This document shows, piece after piece, positions 54,692-63,066 of a stretch of 64,000 nucleotides of DNA. Origin of the DNA: Enterococcus saigonensis (GTDB taxonomy: Bacteria > Bacillota > Bacilli > Lactobacillales > Enterococcaceae); contig NZ_AP022822.1 in NCBI RefSeq assembly GCF_011397115.1, positions 1,223,001 to 1,287,000 on the forward strand, read 5' to 3'. The stretch's first letter is position 1. Each line of letters starts with the position of its first letter. The translations under genes and the position numbers were made by a program. Under the pieces are notes generated by a model that made no database searches, had not been told where the DNA came from, and saw nothing but the letters and a program-made list of their open reading frames with translations.

Positions 54692-54897
54692 AAGTTTCAC
54701 CTCCGAATAAAAAGTTTTGTATGACGTGTCACACAAATCAACACTAGTCATTATACCCAAACATTGTAAGCAATGCAATAAAAGTTGTAAAGAAATTTTA
54801 CTTAACAGAAAAAGTTAAAAAAATAGCGCAAACAAAATCGAAATATGCTATGATACTAACGTAAAAAAACAAATCTGCTTTTTGGTGGTGTAATTTT

Positions 54898-55917
54898 TTG
54901 AGTATAGCATTAGTTGTAACGATTACTTTGGTGATGGGTGTTATTTTTGTTAATGGTTGGACCGACGCACCCAATGCTATTGCGACAGCTGTTTCTACGC
55001 GTGTTTTAAAACCTAACGTAGCAATCTGGATTGCAGTAATCATGAACTTTCTCGGTGCATTAGTAATGACTTATTTTAATGCACAAGTCGCAGAAACAAT
55101 CAGTAATATTGTAAGTTTTGATGCTCAGGGAAATCTTGGCGCATCGCAAGTAGCACTTGCTGCTTCACTTTTTTCGATTGTCGTCTGGGCCGTTGCGGCT
55201 TGGTATTTTGGAATTCCGACTAGTGAATCCCATGCCTTAATTGCCGGTTTGACTGGTTCTGCAATGGCTCTTGGAGGGCTTGGTGCGGTTAATGGACAAG
55301 AGTGGGTTAAAGTGTTAATTGGTTTAGTGGTCTCGACAATTTTAGGTTTTGGTGGTGGCTATCTAATTACTAAATTGATTGCTATTATTTTTCGGGATGT
55401 TCCCCGACGTAAGGCCAATAAGTTCTTTACTGTGGGGCAAGCTGTTGCTGCTGGGGCAAATGCATTTTTGCATGGCGCACAAGATGGACAAAAGTTTATG
55501 GGGGTTTTCATGTTAGGCCTTTACTATAACAACCTAGCTGAAAAAACAGGCGGTGGCTTCACTATTCCATTGTGGGTAATGGCGTTATGTTCTATCACAA
55601 TGGGAATTGGGACTTCCGTTGGTGGAATGAAGATTATTAAATCTGTTGGAATGGATATGGTGAAGTTGGAAAAATACCAAGGCTTTTCTGCTGATGTTAG
55701 TGCAGCAATTGTGTTGTTTTTAGCCTCAGTATTTGGTATTCCGGTTTCTACTACACACACAAAAACAACAGCGATTATGGGCGTTGGCGCTTCAAGACGG
55801 CTTTCCAGTGTTGATTGGCGCATTGTAAAGGAAATGATTTTTGCCTGGGTGATGACTTTTCCAGGTTGTGGTTTGATTGCCTATTTAATGGCAAAATTAT
55901 TTGTCGCTATCTTTTAA
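54898..55917 (+). CDS. pit: PiT family inorganic phosphate transporter
   Basis: A 339-residue transporter with ten or so membrane helices and the duplicated PiT signature: FVNGWTDAPNAIATAVSTR near the N-terminus, and LHGAQDGQKFMGV in the second half, plus GIPVSTTHTKTTAIMGVG. It imports phosphate (as metal-phosphate) with protons. TTG start; an extended -10 (TGC TATGAT, about 54845-54853) lies upstream. It is paired with the DUF47 gene downstream. Confidence 0.93.
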   Translation: MSIALVVTITLVMGVIFVNGWTDAPNAIATAVSTRVLKPNVAIWIAVIMNFLGALVMTYFNAQVAETISNIVSFDAQGNLGASQVALAASLFSIVVWAVAAWYFGIPTSESHALIAGLTGSAMALGGLGAVNGQEWVKVLIGLVVSTILGFGGGYLITKLIAIIFRDVPRRKANKFFTVGQAVAAGANAFLHGAQDGQKFMGVFMLGLYYNNLAEKTGGGFTIPLWVMALCSITMGIGTSVGGMKIIKSVGMDMVKLEKYQGFSADVSAAIVLFLASVFGIPVSTTHTKTTAIMGVGASRRLSSVDWRIVKEMIFAWVMTFPGCGLIAYLMAKLFVAIF

Positions 55918-55938
55918 TTTTGATAAGGAGCTTATACA

Positions 55939-56562
55939 ATGGCACGAAGAAAACAATATGACTTTTTAGGTGCAATGGCACATTTAACTAAAAATGCAGC
56001 AGATGCTGCTGAAGTATTGGTACAGTTGGTAAAAAATTATTCTTCTGAAACGCTTGTTTTAGAAGCAGAAAAAATTCATGACTTAGAAAAAGAAGGCGAT
56101 CGTATTGTAACGGAGCTGACTAATGAATTATATGATGCTTTTATCACACCAATTGATCGGGAAGATATTTTGGTCATTGCTGAAAGAATAGATGATATAT
56201 TAGATGGTATTAATGCTTTGACTTATCTATTTGAAAATTTAGCTATTACGAAAATGCGGCCACAAACAGATGAGTTTGCAAAAATGGTCTTGGTCGCAAC
56301 CAATGGCGTTCACACTGCCATGCAGGAATTCCCAAAGTTTAAACACTCCAAAACATTGAAAAAAATGATTGATGAAGTAAATCGCGTTGAATCAGAATCT
56401 GATCAGTTGTATTCTGAATTGAAAAAAAGTTTATTTACCGAAGAAACGGATGTTTTAGAGATTATCAAGTGGAAAGATGTCTATGATCGCTTAGAACAAA
56501 TTGTAAATGCTAGTGAAGATGCTGTGGATATTATTGATGGCATGGTAATCAAAAACACCTAA
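55939..56562 (+). CDS. DUF47/PhoU-like accessory protein of the phosphate transporter
   Basis: A 207-residue all-helical protein of the DUF47 (YkaA) family, with EKIHDLEKEGDRIVTELTNE, a metal-binding ExxxD-type repeat as in PhoU, and FITPIDREDILVIAERIDD. Such proteins accompany Pit and are thought to control it. AAGGAG precedes the ATG, 21 bp after pit. Confidence 0.92.
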   Translation: MARRKQYDFLGAMAHLTKNAADAAEVLVQLVKNYSSETLVLEAEKIHDLEKEGDRIVTELTNELYDAFITPIDREDILVIAERIDDILDGINALTYLFENLAITKMRPQTDEFAKMVLVATNGVHTAMQEFPKFKHSKTLKKMIDEVNRVESESDQLYSELKKSLFTEETDVLEIIKWKDVYDRLEQIVNASEDAVDIIDGMVIKNT

Positions 56563-56609
56563 AAAATACGCAAACCATTCCTAAACGTTGAAGTGGTTTG
56601 CGTATTTTT
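56562..56609 (+). terminator. Terminator after pit-DUF47
   Basis: 16-bp perfect arms (56562-56577 with 56594-56609) with a T run in the right arm. Confidence 0.82.
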
Positions 56610-56680
56610 AGTTACATGTATGAAGAAGCTATTTCAATAGTAACAAAATTTATTGTTCTGAAACAGAGTTAAAATGAATT

Positions 56681-56728
56681 AAAAAGACAGCAGCAGCCAT
56701 TTTAATGGCTGCTGCTGTCTTTTTTTTA
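56681..56728 (-). terminator. Terminator after uppP
   Basis: A 21-bp arm pair rich in GCAGCAG (56681-56701 with 56704-56724) with A and T runs; it ends the leftward uppP gene and is symmetric enough to work both ways. Confidence 0.85.
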
Positions 56729-56740
56729 AATACTAATTAA

Positions 56741-57574
56741 TTACATAGCAATTAACCAATAGCCAATAAGAATAACACCTAGGACAATGCGGTACCAACC
56801 GAATATAGTAAAGTCGTTTTTCTTAATATAACTCATTAAGAATTTAATTGCTAAAACGGAAACAATGAAAGATACAGCTGTACCAACTAATAAAACAATT
56901 GTGCTTTGGAAACTAAAACTGTTACCATGTAAAATGAACTTCACTATCTTTAAACCGCTGGCGCCAATCATGGTTGGAATTCCCATAAAAAATGAGAATT
57001 CAGTTGCTACAAAGCGAGAAGCACCAATTAGAATGCCTCCTAAAATCGTCGCTCCCGAACGAGAAGTACCTGGAACCAAAGAAAGTACTTGGAACATACC
57101 TACAATTAGTGCGGCTTTGTAAGTAAATTTATTTAAATCCGTACATTTTGGTGTTACGTTTTTGTTACGTTTTTCTACAACGATAAACGCAATCCCATAA
57201 ATAATTAACATGAGTGCAACCGGAAAAAATTTATGGAAGTGTGCATCCAACCAATCATCTAAAGGTAATCCAATAATAACAGAAGGAATAACGGCTACAA
57301 TAACTTTGAACCAAAGATTCCAAGTATCTTTTTTCTCAATAGCACTTTTACTAGGAGAAAAAGGATTTAATTTATTAAAATAAAGATAAATCACTGCTAG
57401 TATTGCACCTAATTGAATGACGACATTGAACATCGTCATAAATGCTTCTGATTCTTGCAACTTAATAAATTCATTGGCCAAGATTAAATGTCCAGTACTA
57501 CTAATCGGCAACCATTCCGTGATCCCTTCAATGATCCCTAAGATAATTGCTTTTAAAATGTTAAGCAAAAACAT
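56741..57574 (-). CDS. uppP: Undecaprenyl-diphosphate phosphatase (BacA type)
   Basis: A 277-residue membrane enzyme with about eight helices. The two catalytic motifs are clear: [20 protein letters not shown] (about 12-31) and [15 protein letters not shown]. It recycles the lipid carrier for peptidoglycan synthesis and gives some bacitracin tolerance. The start at 57574 follows AAAGGAATG; a longer frame to 57616 has no site. Confidence 0.95.
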   Translation of the reverse strand: MFLLNILKAIILGIIEGITEWLPISSTGHLILANEFIKLQESEAFMTMFNVVIQLGAILAVIYLYFNKLNPFSPSKSAIEKKDTWNLWFKVIVAVIPSVIIGLPLDDWLDAHFHKFFPVALMLIIYGIAFIVVEKRNKNVTPKCTDLNKFTYKAALIVGMFQVLSLVPGTSRSGATILGGILIGASRFVATEFSFFMGIPTMIGASGLKIVKFILHGNSFSFQSTIVLLVGTAVSFIVSVLAIKFLMSYIKKNDFTIFGWYRIVLGVILIGYWLIAM

Positions 57575-57691
57575 GCTTTCATTCCTTTCTAAAATTGATG
57601 AGTTTGTAGTTAGCATTAAGCGCTATAAAAAGATTACAGGCTATAGTATACCCTTAAATTTTTGGAAAACCAATTGCTTTATTGAGTCTTT

Positions 57692-57735
57692 TATAAAAAA
57701 AAGACAATCCTCAAAATCTTTTGGAGGATTGTCTT
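57692..57735 (-). terminator. Terminator after the 235-aa phosphatase gene
   Basis: On the minus strand, arms at 57724-57734 and 57702-57712 (perfect) are followed by eight or more T. The remaining interval 57575-57690 is AT-rich and holds only the uppP upstream region. Confidence 0.82.
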
Positions 57736-57775
57736 GAAGATGAATATTTTTTTGAAAACTTATTTATTAGCCGGT

Positions 57776-58483
57776 TTATGCTAAAAGATTTTTTGAAATC
57801 TTTTTGCCTTCTTCGATAAAATTAGTCGATCCAACTTCTTCAATGTTGAAATTACCATTTTCATCATAGCTTATACGAGTGACGCTGCCATTTTGCAAGT
57901 CTACCCGGACTGGTTGTGTTTCATCAATTAAATTGAGCAAAAAGGCAATTGTAAAACCGTGAGAAACAATGATAGCTTTACCACCGCCTTTTTTTTGAAT
58001 GCGATGGGCAATGTCTTCAAAACCAGAAAGTACACGAGTTTTAATTGTTTCAAAATCTTCTGCCCAATTAGCGGTGTCAGCGTCTTTAACTGCTTCAGCT
58101 ATTTTTTTAAAAGAAATATTTGTTTCCCACATCTCTGCGCTATCTTTAAAATTTAAAATCCGTGGTAACACGCCCCACATTTCAGAATCATAGCCGCCTT
58201 CTAATGAACCCCAACACCATTCTCTGATTCGGTTATCTACAGAATAGGAAATTTTACTGCCAGTTTTATGTTCCCCTAAGATGATGCGCATTGTCTCAAT
58301 TGCTCGGCCGGAATCACTAGAGACAGCTTCAACAAAGTCTGTTTCTTTTAGGCCAAGACCTAAGTAATGAATCATTTCTGCCCCTTTTTCAGTTAACGGT
58401 GTATCACACCAACCTTGAGCCCGTTGAAGTGCATTAAACATCGTTTTACCGTGGCGAATAACATATAGTTCAACTTTTTCCAT
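57776..58483 (-). CDS. Histidine phosphatase family protein
   Basis: A 235-residue phosphoglycerate mutase-like phosphatase: YVIRHGKTMFNALQRAQGW with the catalytic histidine, SSDSGRAIETM, and VSHGFTIAFLLNLI with the second histidine. The WCWGSLEGGYDSEMWG segment replaces the GpmA-specific region, so it is a phosphatase rather than a mutase; substrate unknown. AAAGGAG precedes the ATG. Confidence 0.88.
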   Translation of the reverse strand: MEKVELYVIRHGKTMFNALQRAQGWCDTPLTEKGAEMIHYLGLGLKETDFVEAVSSDSGRAIETMRIILGEHKTGSKISYSVDNRIREWCWGSLEGGYDSEMWGVLPRILNFKDSAEMWETNISFKKIAEAVKDADTANWAEDFETIKTRVLSGFEDIAHRIQKKGGGKAIIVSHGFTIAFLLNLIDETQPVRVDLQNGSVTRISYDENGNFNIEEVGSTNFIEEGKKISKNLLA

Positions 58484-58553
58484 CTCGAAATCTCCTTTTT
58501 ATTTCAATTTTCGTTATTTTGACTGCAAAAGAAAGCAGTTTTTAAAGTGTTGT

Positions 58554-59174
58554 CTAAAAAAACGGATTTGTTTGTTTTTCACGTTCAATCGTTGTAGCAT
58601 CTCCATGTCCTGGATAAACTGGAAATTCATCAGGTAAGGTAAATAGCTCAGTTTTGATACTAGTTAGTAGTTGTTGAAGATTGCCAGTGGGTAAGTCGGT
58701 CCGGCCAATACTACCACGGAATAAGGCGTCACCACTTATAACAAAATCATTGAAAATAAAACTTACACTGCCGATTGAATGCCCTGGAGTAGCAACAACT
58801 TTAAAAGACAAATCGCCAAATACATACTCTTTTAATACGAATAAAAAATCAGCTGGGGTAACAACAATGTTTGCCATATCTTCATGTCGTCCTAAACCTG
58901 AAAGATTCATCATCGGATCTTGCAACCAGTCTGCTTCTAGTGGACTAACGTAAAGCGGAATATCGTAGTAGTTACGCAATTCATCTACAGCACCAATATG
59001 GTCGTAGTGAGTATGGGTTAATAAAATAGCTAGCGGTTTTGCTTTTAATTTTGTAATCTCTTGCTTAATAATAGGTCCGTCAGCACCAGGATCAATGATT
59101 AAAAGACTCTCTTTTTCAGCTACCAAATAGCAATTTTCTTGAATTTCGCCTGTTGGAATTTTGATAATTTCCAT
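58554..59174 (-). CDS. MBL-fold metallo-hydrolase (YqgX/glyoxalase II-like)
   Basis: A 206-residue metallo-beta-lactamase fold enzyme. Zinc ligands are present in THTHYDHIGA (HxHxDH), ATPGHSIGS, SGDALF and YPGHGDATT. It resembles hydroxyacylglutathione hydrolase but lacks the C-terminal glutathione domain, as in Firmicutes YqgX. The start at 59174 follows TTGGAGGCG. Confidence 0.9.
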   Translation of the reverse strand: MEIIKIPTGEIQENCYLVAEKESLLIIDPGADGPIIKQEITKLKAKPLAILLTHTHYDHIGAVDELRNYYDIPLYVSPLEADWLQDPMMNLSGLGRHEDMANIVVTPADFLFVLKEYVFGDLSFKVVATPGHSIGSVSFIFNDFVISGDALFRGSIGRTDLPTGNLQQLLTSIKTELFTLPDEFPVYPGHGDATTIEREKQTNPFF

Positions 59175-59317
59175 TTTTTCGCCTCCAAACAACATTTGTC
59201 ATTTCTAGTATAGCTTAAAGCACAAAAACAAACAAAGAGAGATGTCTGAAGAAATGGTTCAGATAAATATGCTATGATAACAACAAATGAGAGTAATGGT
59301 AGTGGAGGTAGGAGATA

Positions 59318-60011
59318 GTGGAATTTTATTTGCGAGATAGCTTATTAGCGTTGGGAATGAAGGCAATTGTATTGGCAAAAGTAACAAACGTTAGTCCAGA
59401 AGCTCCGTTAACTAAAGAATTAGAAATGTATATTACCGCTAGTGAAGAATTAGCAGTAAACTATGATCGTGACGCGATTCGTAGTTATTTTGTTATTGCT
59501 GGTTATCGAGAGAAAATGCAAAGTATTGGACAAAGTGTTAAAAAAAATCCACCAACGGCAGAGGCATTAATAAAAAATATACAGCGACGTGGCAGTATGC
59601 CACGGGTAAACAGTATTGTAGACTTGTATAACGCAGAAGCATTGCATTCGTTTTTAGCGATTGGTGCCCATGACTACGATGCGATTACTGATTTTGTTGA
59701 ATTTACGCGAGCGACAGAACCAACTGTTTTTTTACCAATTGGTTCGAATAAAAAACAAGTAGCGGTTGGAGGATATTATTTATCGTGATCAAAAAGGTAT
59801 CATGGCTTATCTCGATGCACGGGATGGTGAGGCCTATAAAATCACTTCAGAAACGAAAAATCTTTTACTGGTTATGCAAGGAAATGCTAATACAGACGTC
59901 TTATCAAGGGTAGCAGCTTTAACAAGGGTTTGTAAAAACATTCATGAAATTTGTCCGTATTCAGAATATGAAATCGCAGTTGTTACGCAAAAAGATAATA
60001 CTTTTTTTTGA
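59318..60011 (+). pseudogene. B3/4 domain protein (tRNA synthetase beta-like), frameshifted
   Basis: Frame 1 (GTG 59318, after TGGAGGTAGGAG) runs to TGA 59788 and covers RVNSIVDLYNAEALHSFLAI and FLPIGSNKKQVAVGG. Frame 2 then gives EDIIYRDQKGIMAYLDARDG and KITSETKNLLLV, the second half of a B3/4 domain, to the stop at 60011. Joining them near 59770-59778 yields about 230 residues, the normal length. A single-base change therefore splits the gene; pseudogene or sequence error. Family function is unproven, possibly editing of mischarged amino acids. Confidence 0.85.
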
Positions 60012-60068
60012 ATAGTCTTTGACATTTTATTTTCTTTCTTCGTTGTTAATAGGAAGGAGGAGATAGTG

Positions 60069-60440
60069 ATGTATCAAGAATTTTGGCGTTTTCTATTGTA
60101 TTTGAACGGTACTGGTATTTTTAATGTTGTGGCAGTTTTGGCAATAGCGATGATTTTTGATTTTTTTAGCGGTATGGTAGCAGCGACACAAACGAAATCC
60201 ATCTCGTCTCGGATTGGCATTAATGGAATCATTCGAAAATTGGCGAGTATGTTGTTGTTACTCTTTTTTGTTCCAGTCGCTTTTATCTTACCAGCTAAAA
60301 CAGGAGTAGCAATGTTGTGGGTCTTCTATGTGGGATATTTATGGTTAGAAATTGAGTCTATTTTGGAAAACTATCGTAAGCTTGGAATTGATATAGCAAT
60401 CTTTAAAAAATTCTTAGCAGAAATACGTAAACGGAAGTAG
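60069..60440 (+). CDS. Phage holin family protein (Holin_4/TcdE type), orphan
   Basis: A 123-residue membrane protein with three hydrophobic segments and a basic end (KKFLAEIRKRK). IFDFFSGMVAATQTKSISSR, GINGIIRKLASM and AMLWVFYVGYLWLEIESILE are typical of the phage_holin_4 family. No endolysin or phage gene is adjacent. ATG 60069 follows AAGGAGGAG. It may be a domesticated holin used for release of a protein or for cell wall turnover. Confidence 0.85.
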   Translation: MYQEFWRFLLYLNGTGIFNVVAVLAIAMIFDFFSGMVAATQTKSISSRIGINGIIRKLASMLLLLFFVPVAFILPAKTGVAMLWVFYVGYLWLEIESILENYRKLGIDIAIFKKFLAEIRKRK

Positions 60441-60470
60441 GCCTTATAAGGGCATCTAATAGTCAAGTTC

Positions 60471-60500
60471 AAAAAGCTATGATTCGTCATGGCTTTTTAG
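60471..60500 (+). terminator. Terminator after the holin gene
   Basis: Stem AAAAAGCTATGA/TCATGGCTTTTT (one wobble) with a TTCG loop, followed by TAGTTTTT. Confidence 0.75.
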
Positions 60501-60620
60501 TTTTTAAAAGATTTTAAAGAGCATGTAATTCAATGAATGATGCTGGTTGTTTTGGTTTTTATTTTCTGTTAAATTGAGTTGTGTTTTAAAAGATTGATTC
60601 GAATAATAGGAGGTGAGCTT

Positions 60621-62969
60621 TTGCAAAGTGCGAGAGTCTCTGTTAGAAAACTGGTAACGTTTATTTTACGTAAAGGCAGTATTGATAGCCGACATACGAG
60701 TAGCCACACAGCTCAAGAAGGAGCCAGAATTCATCGCCGGTTGCAAAAAGCCGCTGGAGAGGACTATCAAAAAGAGGTCTTTTTAAAACAGACAGTTAAA
60801 ATAAGTGATGATGAATTAACAATTGAAGGGCGAGCCGATGGAATCTTTAAGGATGACACTGGTTATGTGATTGATGAAATTAAAACGTCGGAAATATCTT
60901 TTGAGGAATTACCGTCTGAACAAAAGGAATTATTTTTTTATCAAGGTATGGTTTACGCCTACATTTACGCATTACAACAAAATCTAGATAAGATTAAAGT
61001 ACAGTTGACTTATTTTCAAACAATTGAAGAAAAAATTACAAAAGAAGTGCGCGAATTTCAGTGGCAAGAGTTAACTGATTTTTTTGACGCTTTAACGAAC
61101 GAATACCAAAAATGGTTAGCTTTTCAAAATGATTGGCGGCGAGTACGTAATACCTCTTTGCAGCTTTTACAGTTTCCTTACGATGAATTTCGAGTTGGAC
61201 AAAGAGAATTAGCGGTAGCTGCCTATAAAACATTAAAAACGCAGCAACGACTTTTTGTCGAAGCACCAACAGGAACTGGTAAGACAATCTCTACACTTTT
61301 TCCAGCCTTAAAAGTTTTGGGAGAAGAAGATGATGATCGCATCTTTTATCTCACTGCTAAAACAATTACACGCCAAGTAGCAGAAGACGCTTTAAAAGCG
61401 CTTAGTGATGAAAGTGGTGCAGAAGTTAAAAGTGTTACACTTACCGCTAAGGATAAAATTTGTTTTTTGACAGAACGTAATTGTACACCTGAGCATTGTC
61501 CTTTTGCCAATGGGTATTACGATCGTATCAATGAAGGTCTGTGGGATTTATTACATCATGAAAATCAAATTACACGACCAATTGTTGAAGCATATGCAAA
61601 AAAACATACGCTTTGTCCCTTTGAATTATCCTTAGATGTCAGTTTGTGGTGTGACGTTATTATAGGAGATTATAACTACTTGTTTGACCCCACTGTCTAT
61701 TTGCGTCGTTTTTTTGAAGAGGAAAATGAAAATTATTATTTTTTAATTGATGAAGCTCACAATTTGGTTTCGCGCTCTAGAGAAATGTACTCTGCTACTA
61801 TCAATCGAAAAAGTGGGGCGCATCTGCAACAACTATTACCAATAAAAGAGCGTAAACTACGACGCTCGTTAACTCGTTTAGATGATGAATTTACCTTAAT
61901 TGAGGCAGCTGTAGCTGAGAAAAAGAATAATTTTTTTGCTCAGTCCTCACCAGCAGATAATCTAAACCAGAAATTGTATAAAGTTTCTGAAAAACTCCAA
62001 GAATGGTTAGGAGAGAGTCCTGAAGATAGCCTTCAAGAAAAGGCATTAAATTATTATTTTACTATATTGAATTATCTTAAAATTTCTGAGCTTTATGATG
62101 ACCATTTTGTAACAACTGTTACTCGTCAATACCATGATGTTGTAATAAAGCAGTTTTGTATCGATCCGGCTCCTTTTTTAGAGAAGCTGTTAGCAAAAGG
62201 AAAAGGAGCAGTCCTATTTTCTGCCAGTTTTACACCGCTAGATTATTATCAAGAGGTTTTGGGTGGTGGAGACGAAGCGTTGCGTTATCGTTTGCCAAGT
62301 CCTTTTCCAAAAGAAAATCAAGGATTATTTTTATTAAACTATATTCCAACCACATACAAAGCGCGGGAAAGAAGTTTATCAGATTTAGTTTTTGCAATTT
62401 ATGAAATGGTCACAGCAAAAACGGGTAATTATTTTGTTTTTTTACCTTCGTATGCTTATTTAGATTTAGTAGCGGAGAATTTCAAAAATAAATATCCCAC
62501 TGTTCAAACAATGATTCAAAATACGGAATTAACAGAAATAGAACGGGAAGAATTTTTAGCAGCATTTGTTGCAGAACCCAAAACATCTTTAGTAGCTTTT
62601 TGTGTACTAGGAGGAGTTTTTTCAGAAGGAATTGACTTAAAAGCAACGCGATTAGTTGGTAGTATGGTTGTAACGGTGGGTTTACCCCAAATTAATCATG
62701 AACAAGAATTACTAAAAGACTATTATGGTGGGAAAAAAGGATTTGACTATGCGTATCGCTTGCCAGGAATGAATAAGGTAGTGCAAGCGGCAGGTCGCGT
62801 TATAAGAGATCAAGAAGATTATGGTGTTGTATTATTAGTGGATCAACGGTTTGAAAATTCTGATTATAAGGAGCTTTTTCCAGCGCATTGGCGGCATTAT
62901 ACATCCATTTTTAATCGCCAAGAACTAAAGCAAAATTTATTGCATTTTTGGGCACAAAAAATCAGCTAA
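60621..62969 (+). CDS. Nuclease-helicase fusion: PD-(D/E)XK domain plus DinG/XPD-like helicase
   Basis: A 782-residue protein with TTG start after AGGAGGTGAG. Residues about 25-190 form a RecB/Cas4-like nuclease: EGARIHRRLQ, EGRADGIF, VIDEIKTS and QGMVYAY carry the expected acidic residues and lysine. Then comes an SF2 DinG/XPD helicase: Walker A EAPTGTGKTISTLFP, DEAHNLVSRSR, four cysteines of a probable Fe-S cluster (ICFL, NCTPEHC, LCPF) and motif VI QAAGRVIRDQEDYG. It probably unwinds and trims damaged or branched DNA. All motifs look intact. Confidence 0.88.
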   Translation: MQSARVSVRKLVTFILRKGSIDSRHTSSHTAQEGARIHRRLQKAAGEDYQKEVFLKQTVKISDDELTIEGRADGIFKDDTGYVIDEIKTSEISFEELPSEQKELFFYQGMVYAYIYALQQNLDKIKVQLTYFQTIEEKITKEVREFQWQELTDFFDALTNEYQKWLAFQNDWRRVRNTSLQLLQFPYDEFRVGQRELAVAAYKTLKTQQRLFVEAPTGTGKTISTLFPALKVLGEEDDDRIFYLTAKTITRQVAEDALKALSDESGAEVKSVTLTAKDKICFLTERNCTPEHCPFANGYYDRINEGLWDLLHHENQITRPIVEAYAKKHTLCPFELSLDVSLWCDVIIGDYNYLFDPTVYLRRFFEEENENYYFLIDEAHNLVSRSREMYSATINRKSGAHLQQLLPIKERKLRRSLTRLDDEFTLIEAAVAEKKNNFFAQSSPADNLNQKLYKVSEKLQEWLGESPEDSLQEKALNYYFTILNYLKISELYDDHFVTTVTRQYHDVVIKQFCIDPAPFLEKLLAKGKGAVLFSASFTPLDYYQEVLGGGDEALRYRLPSPFPKENQGLFLLNYIPTTYKARERSLSDLVFAIYEMVTAKTGNYFVFLPSYAYLDLVAENFKNKYPTVQTMIQNTELTEIEREEFLAAFVAEPKTSLVAFCVLGGVFSEGIDLKATRLVGSMVVTVGLPQINHEQELLKDYYGGKKGFDYAYRLPGMNKVVQAAGRVIRDQEDYGVVLLVDQRFENSDYKELFPAHWRHYTSIFNRQELKQNLLHFWAQKIS

Positions 62970-63066
62970 AATGATTGCATAAAAAGCAACAACTGCTATA
63001 TTAGAAATGGAATAATATTGTCGAAATTAATGTAAAATAAATTATTGCAAAAGGAGTTTGAAGGTA

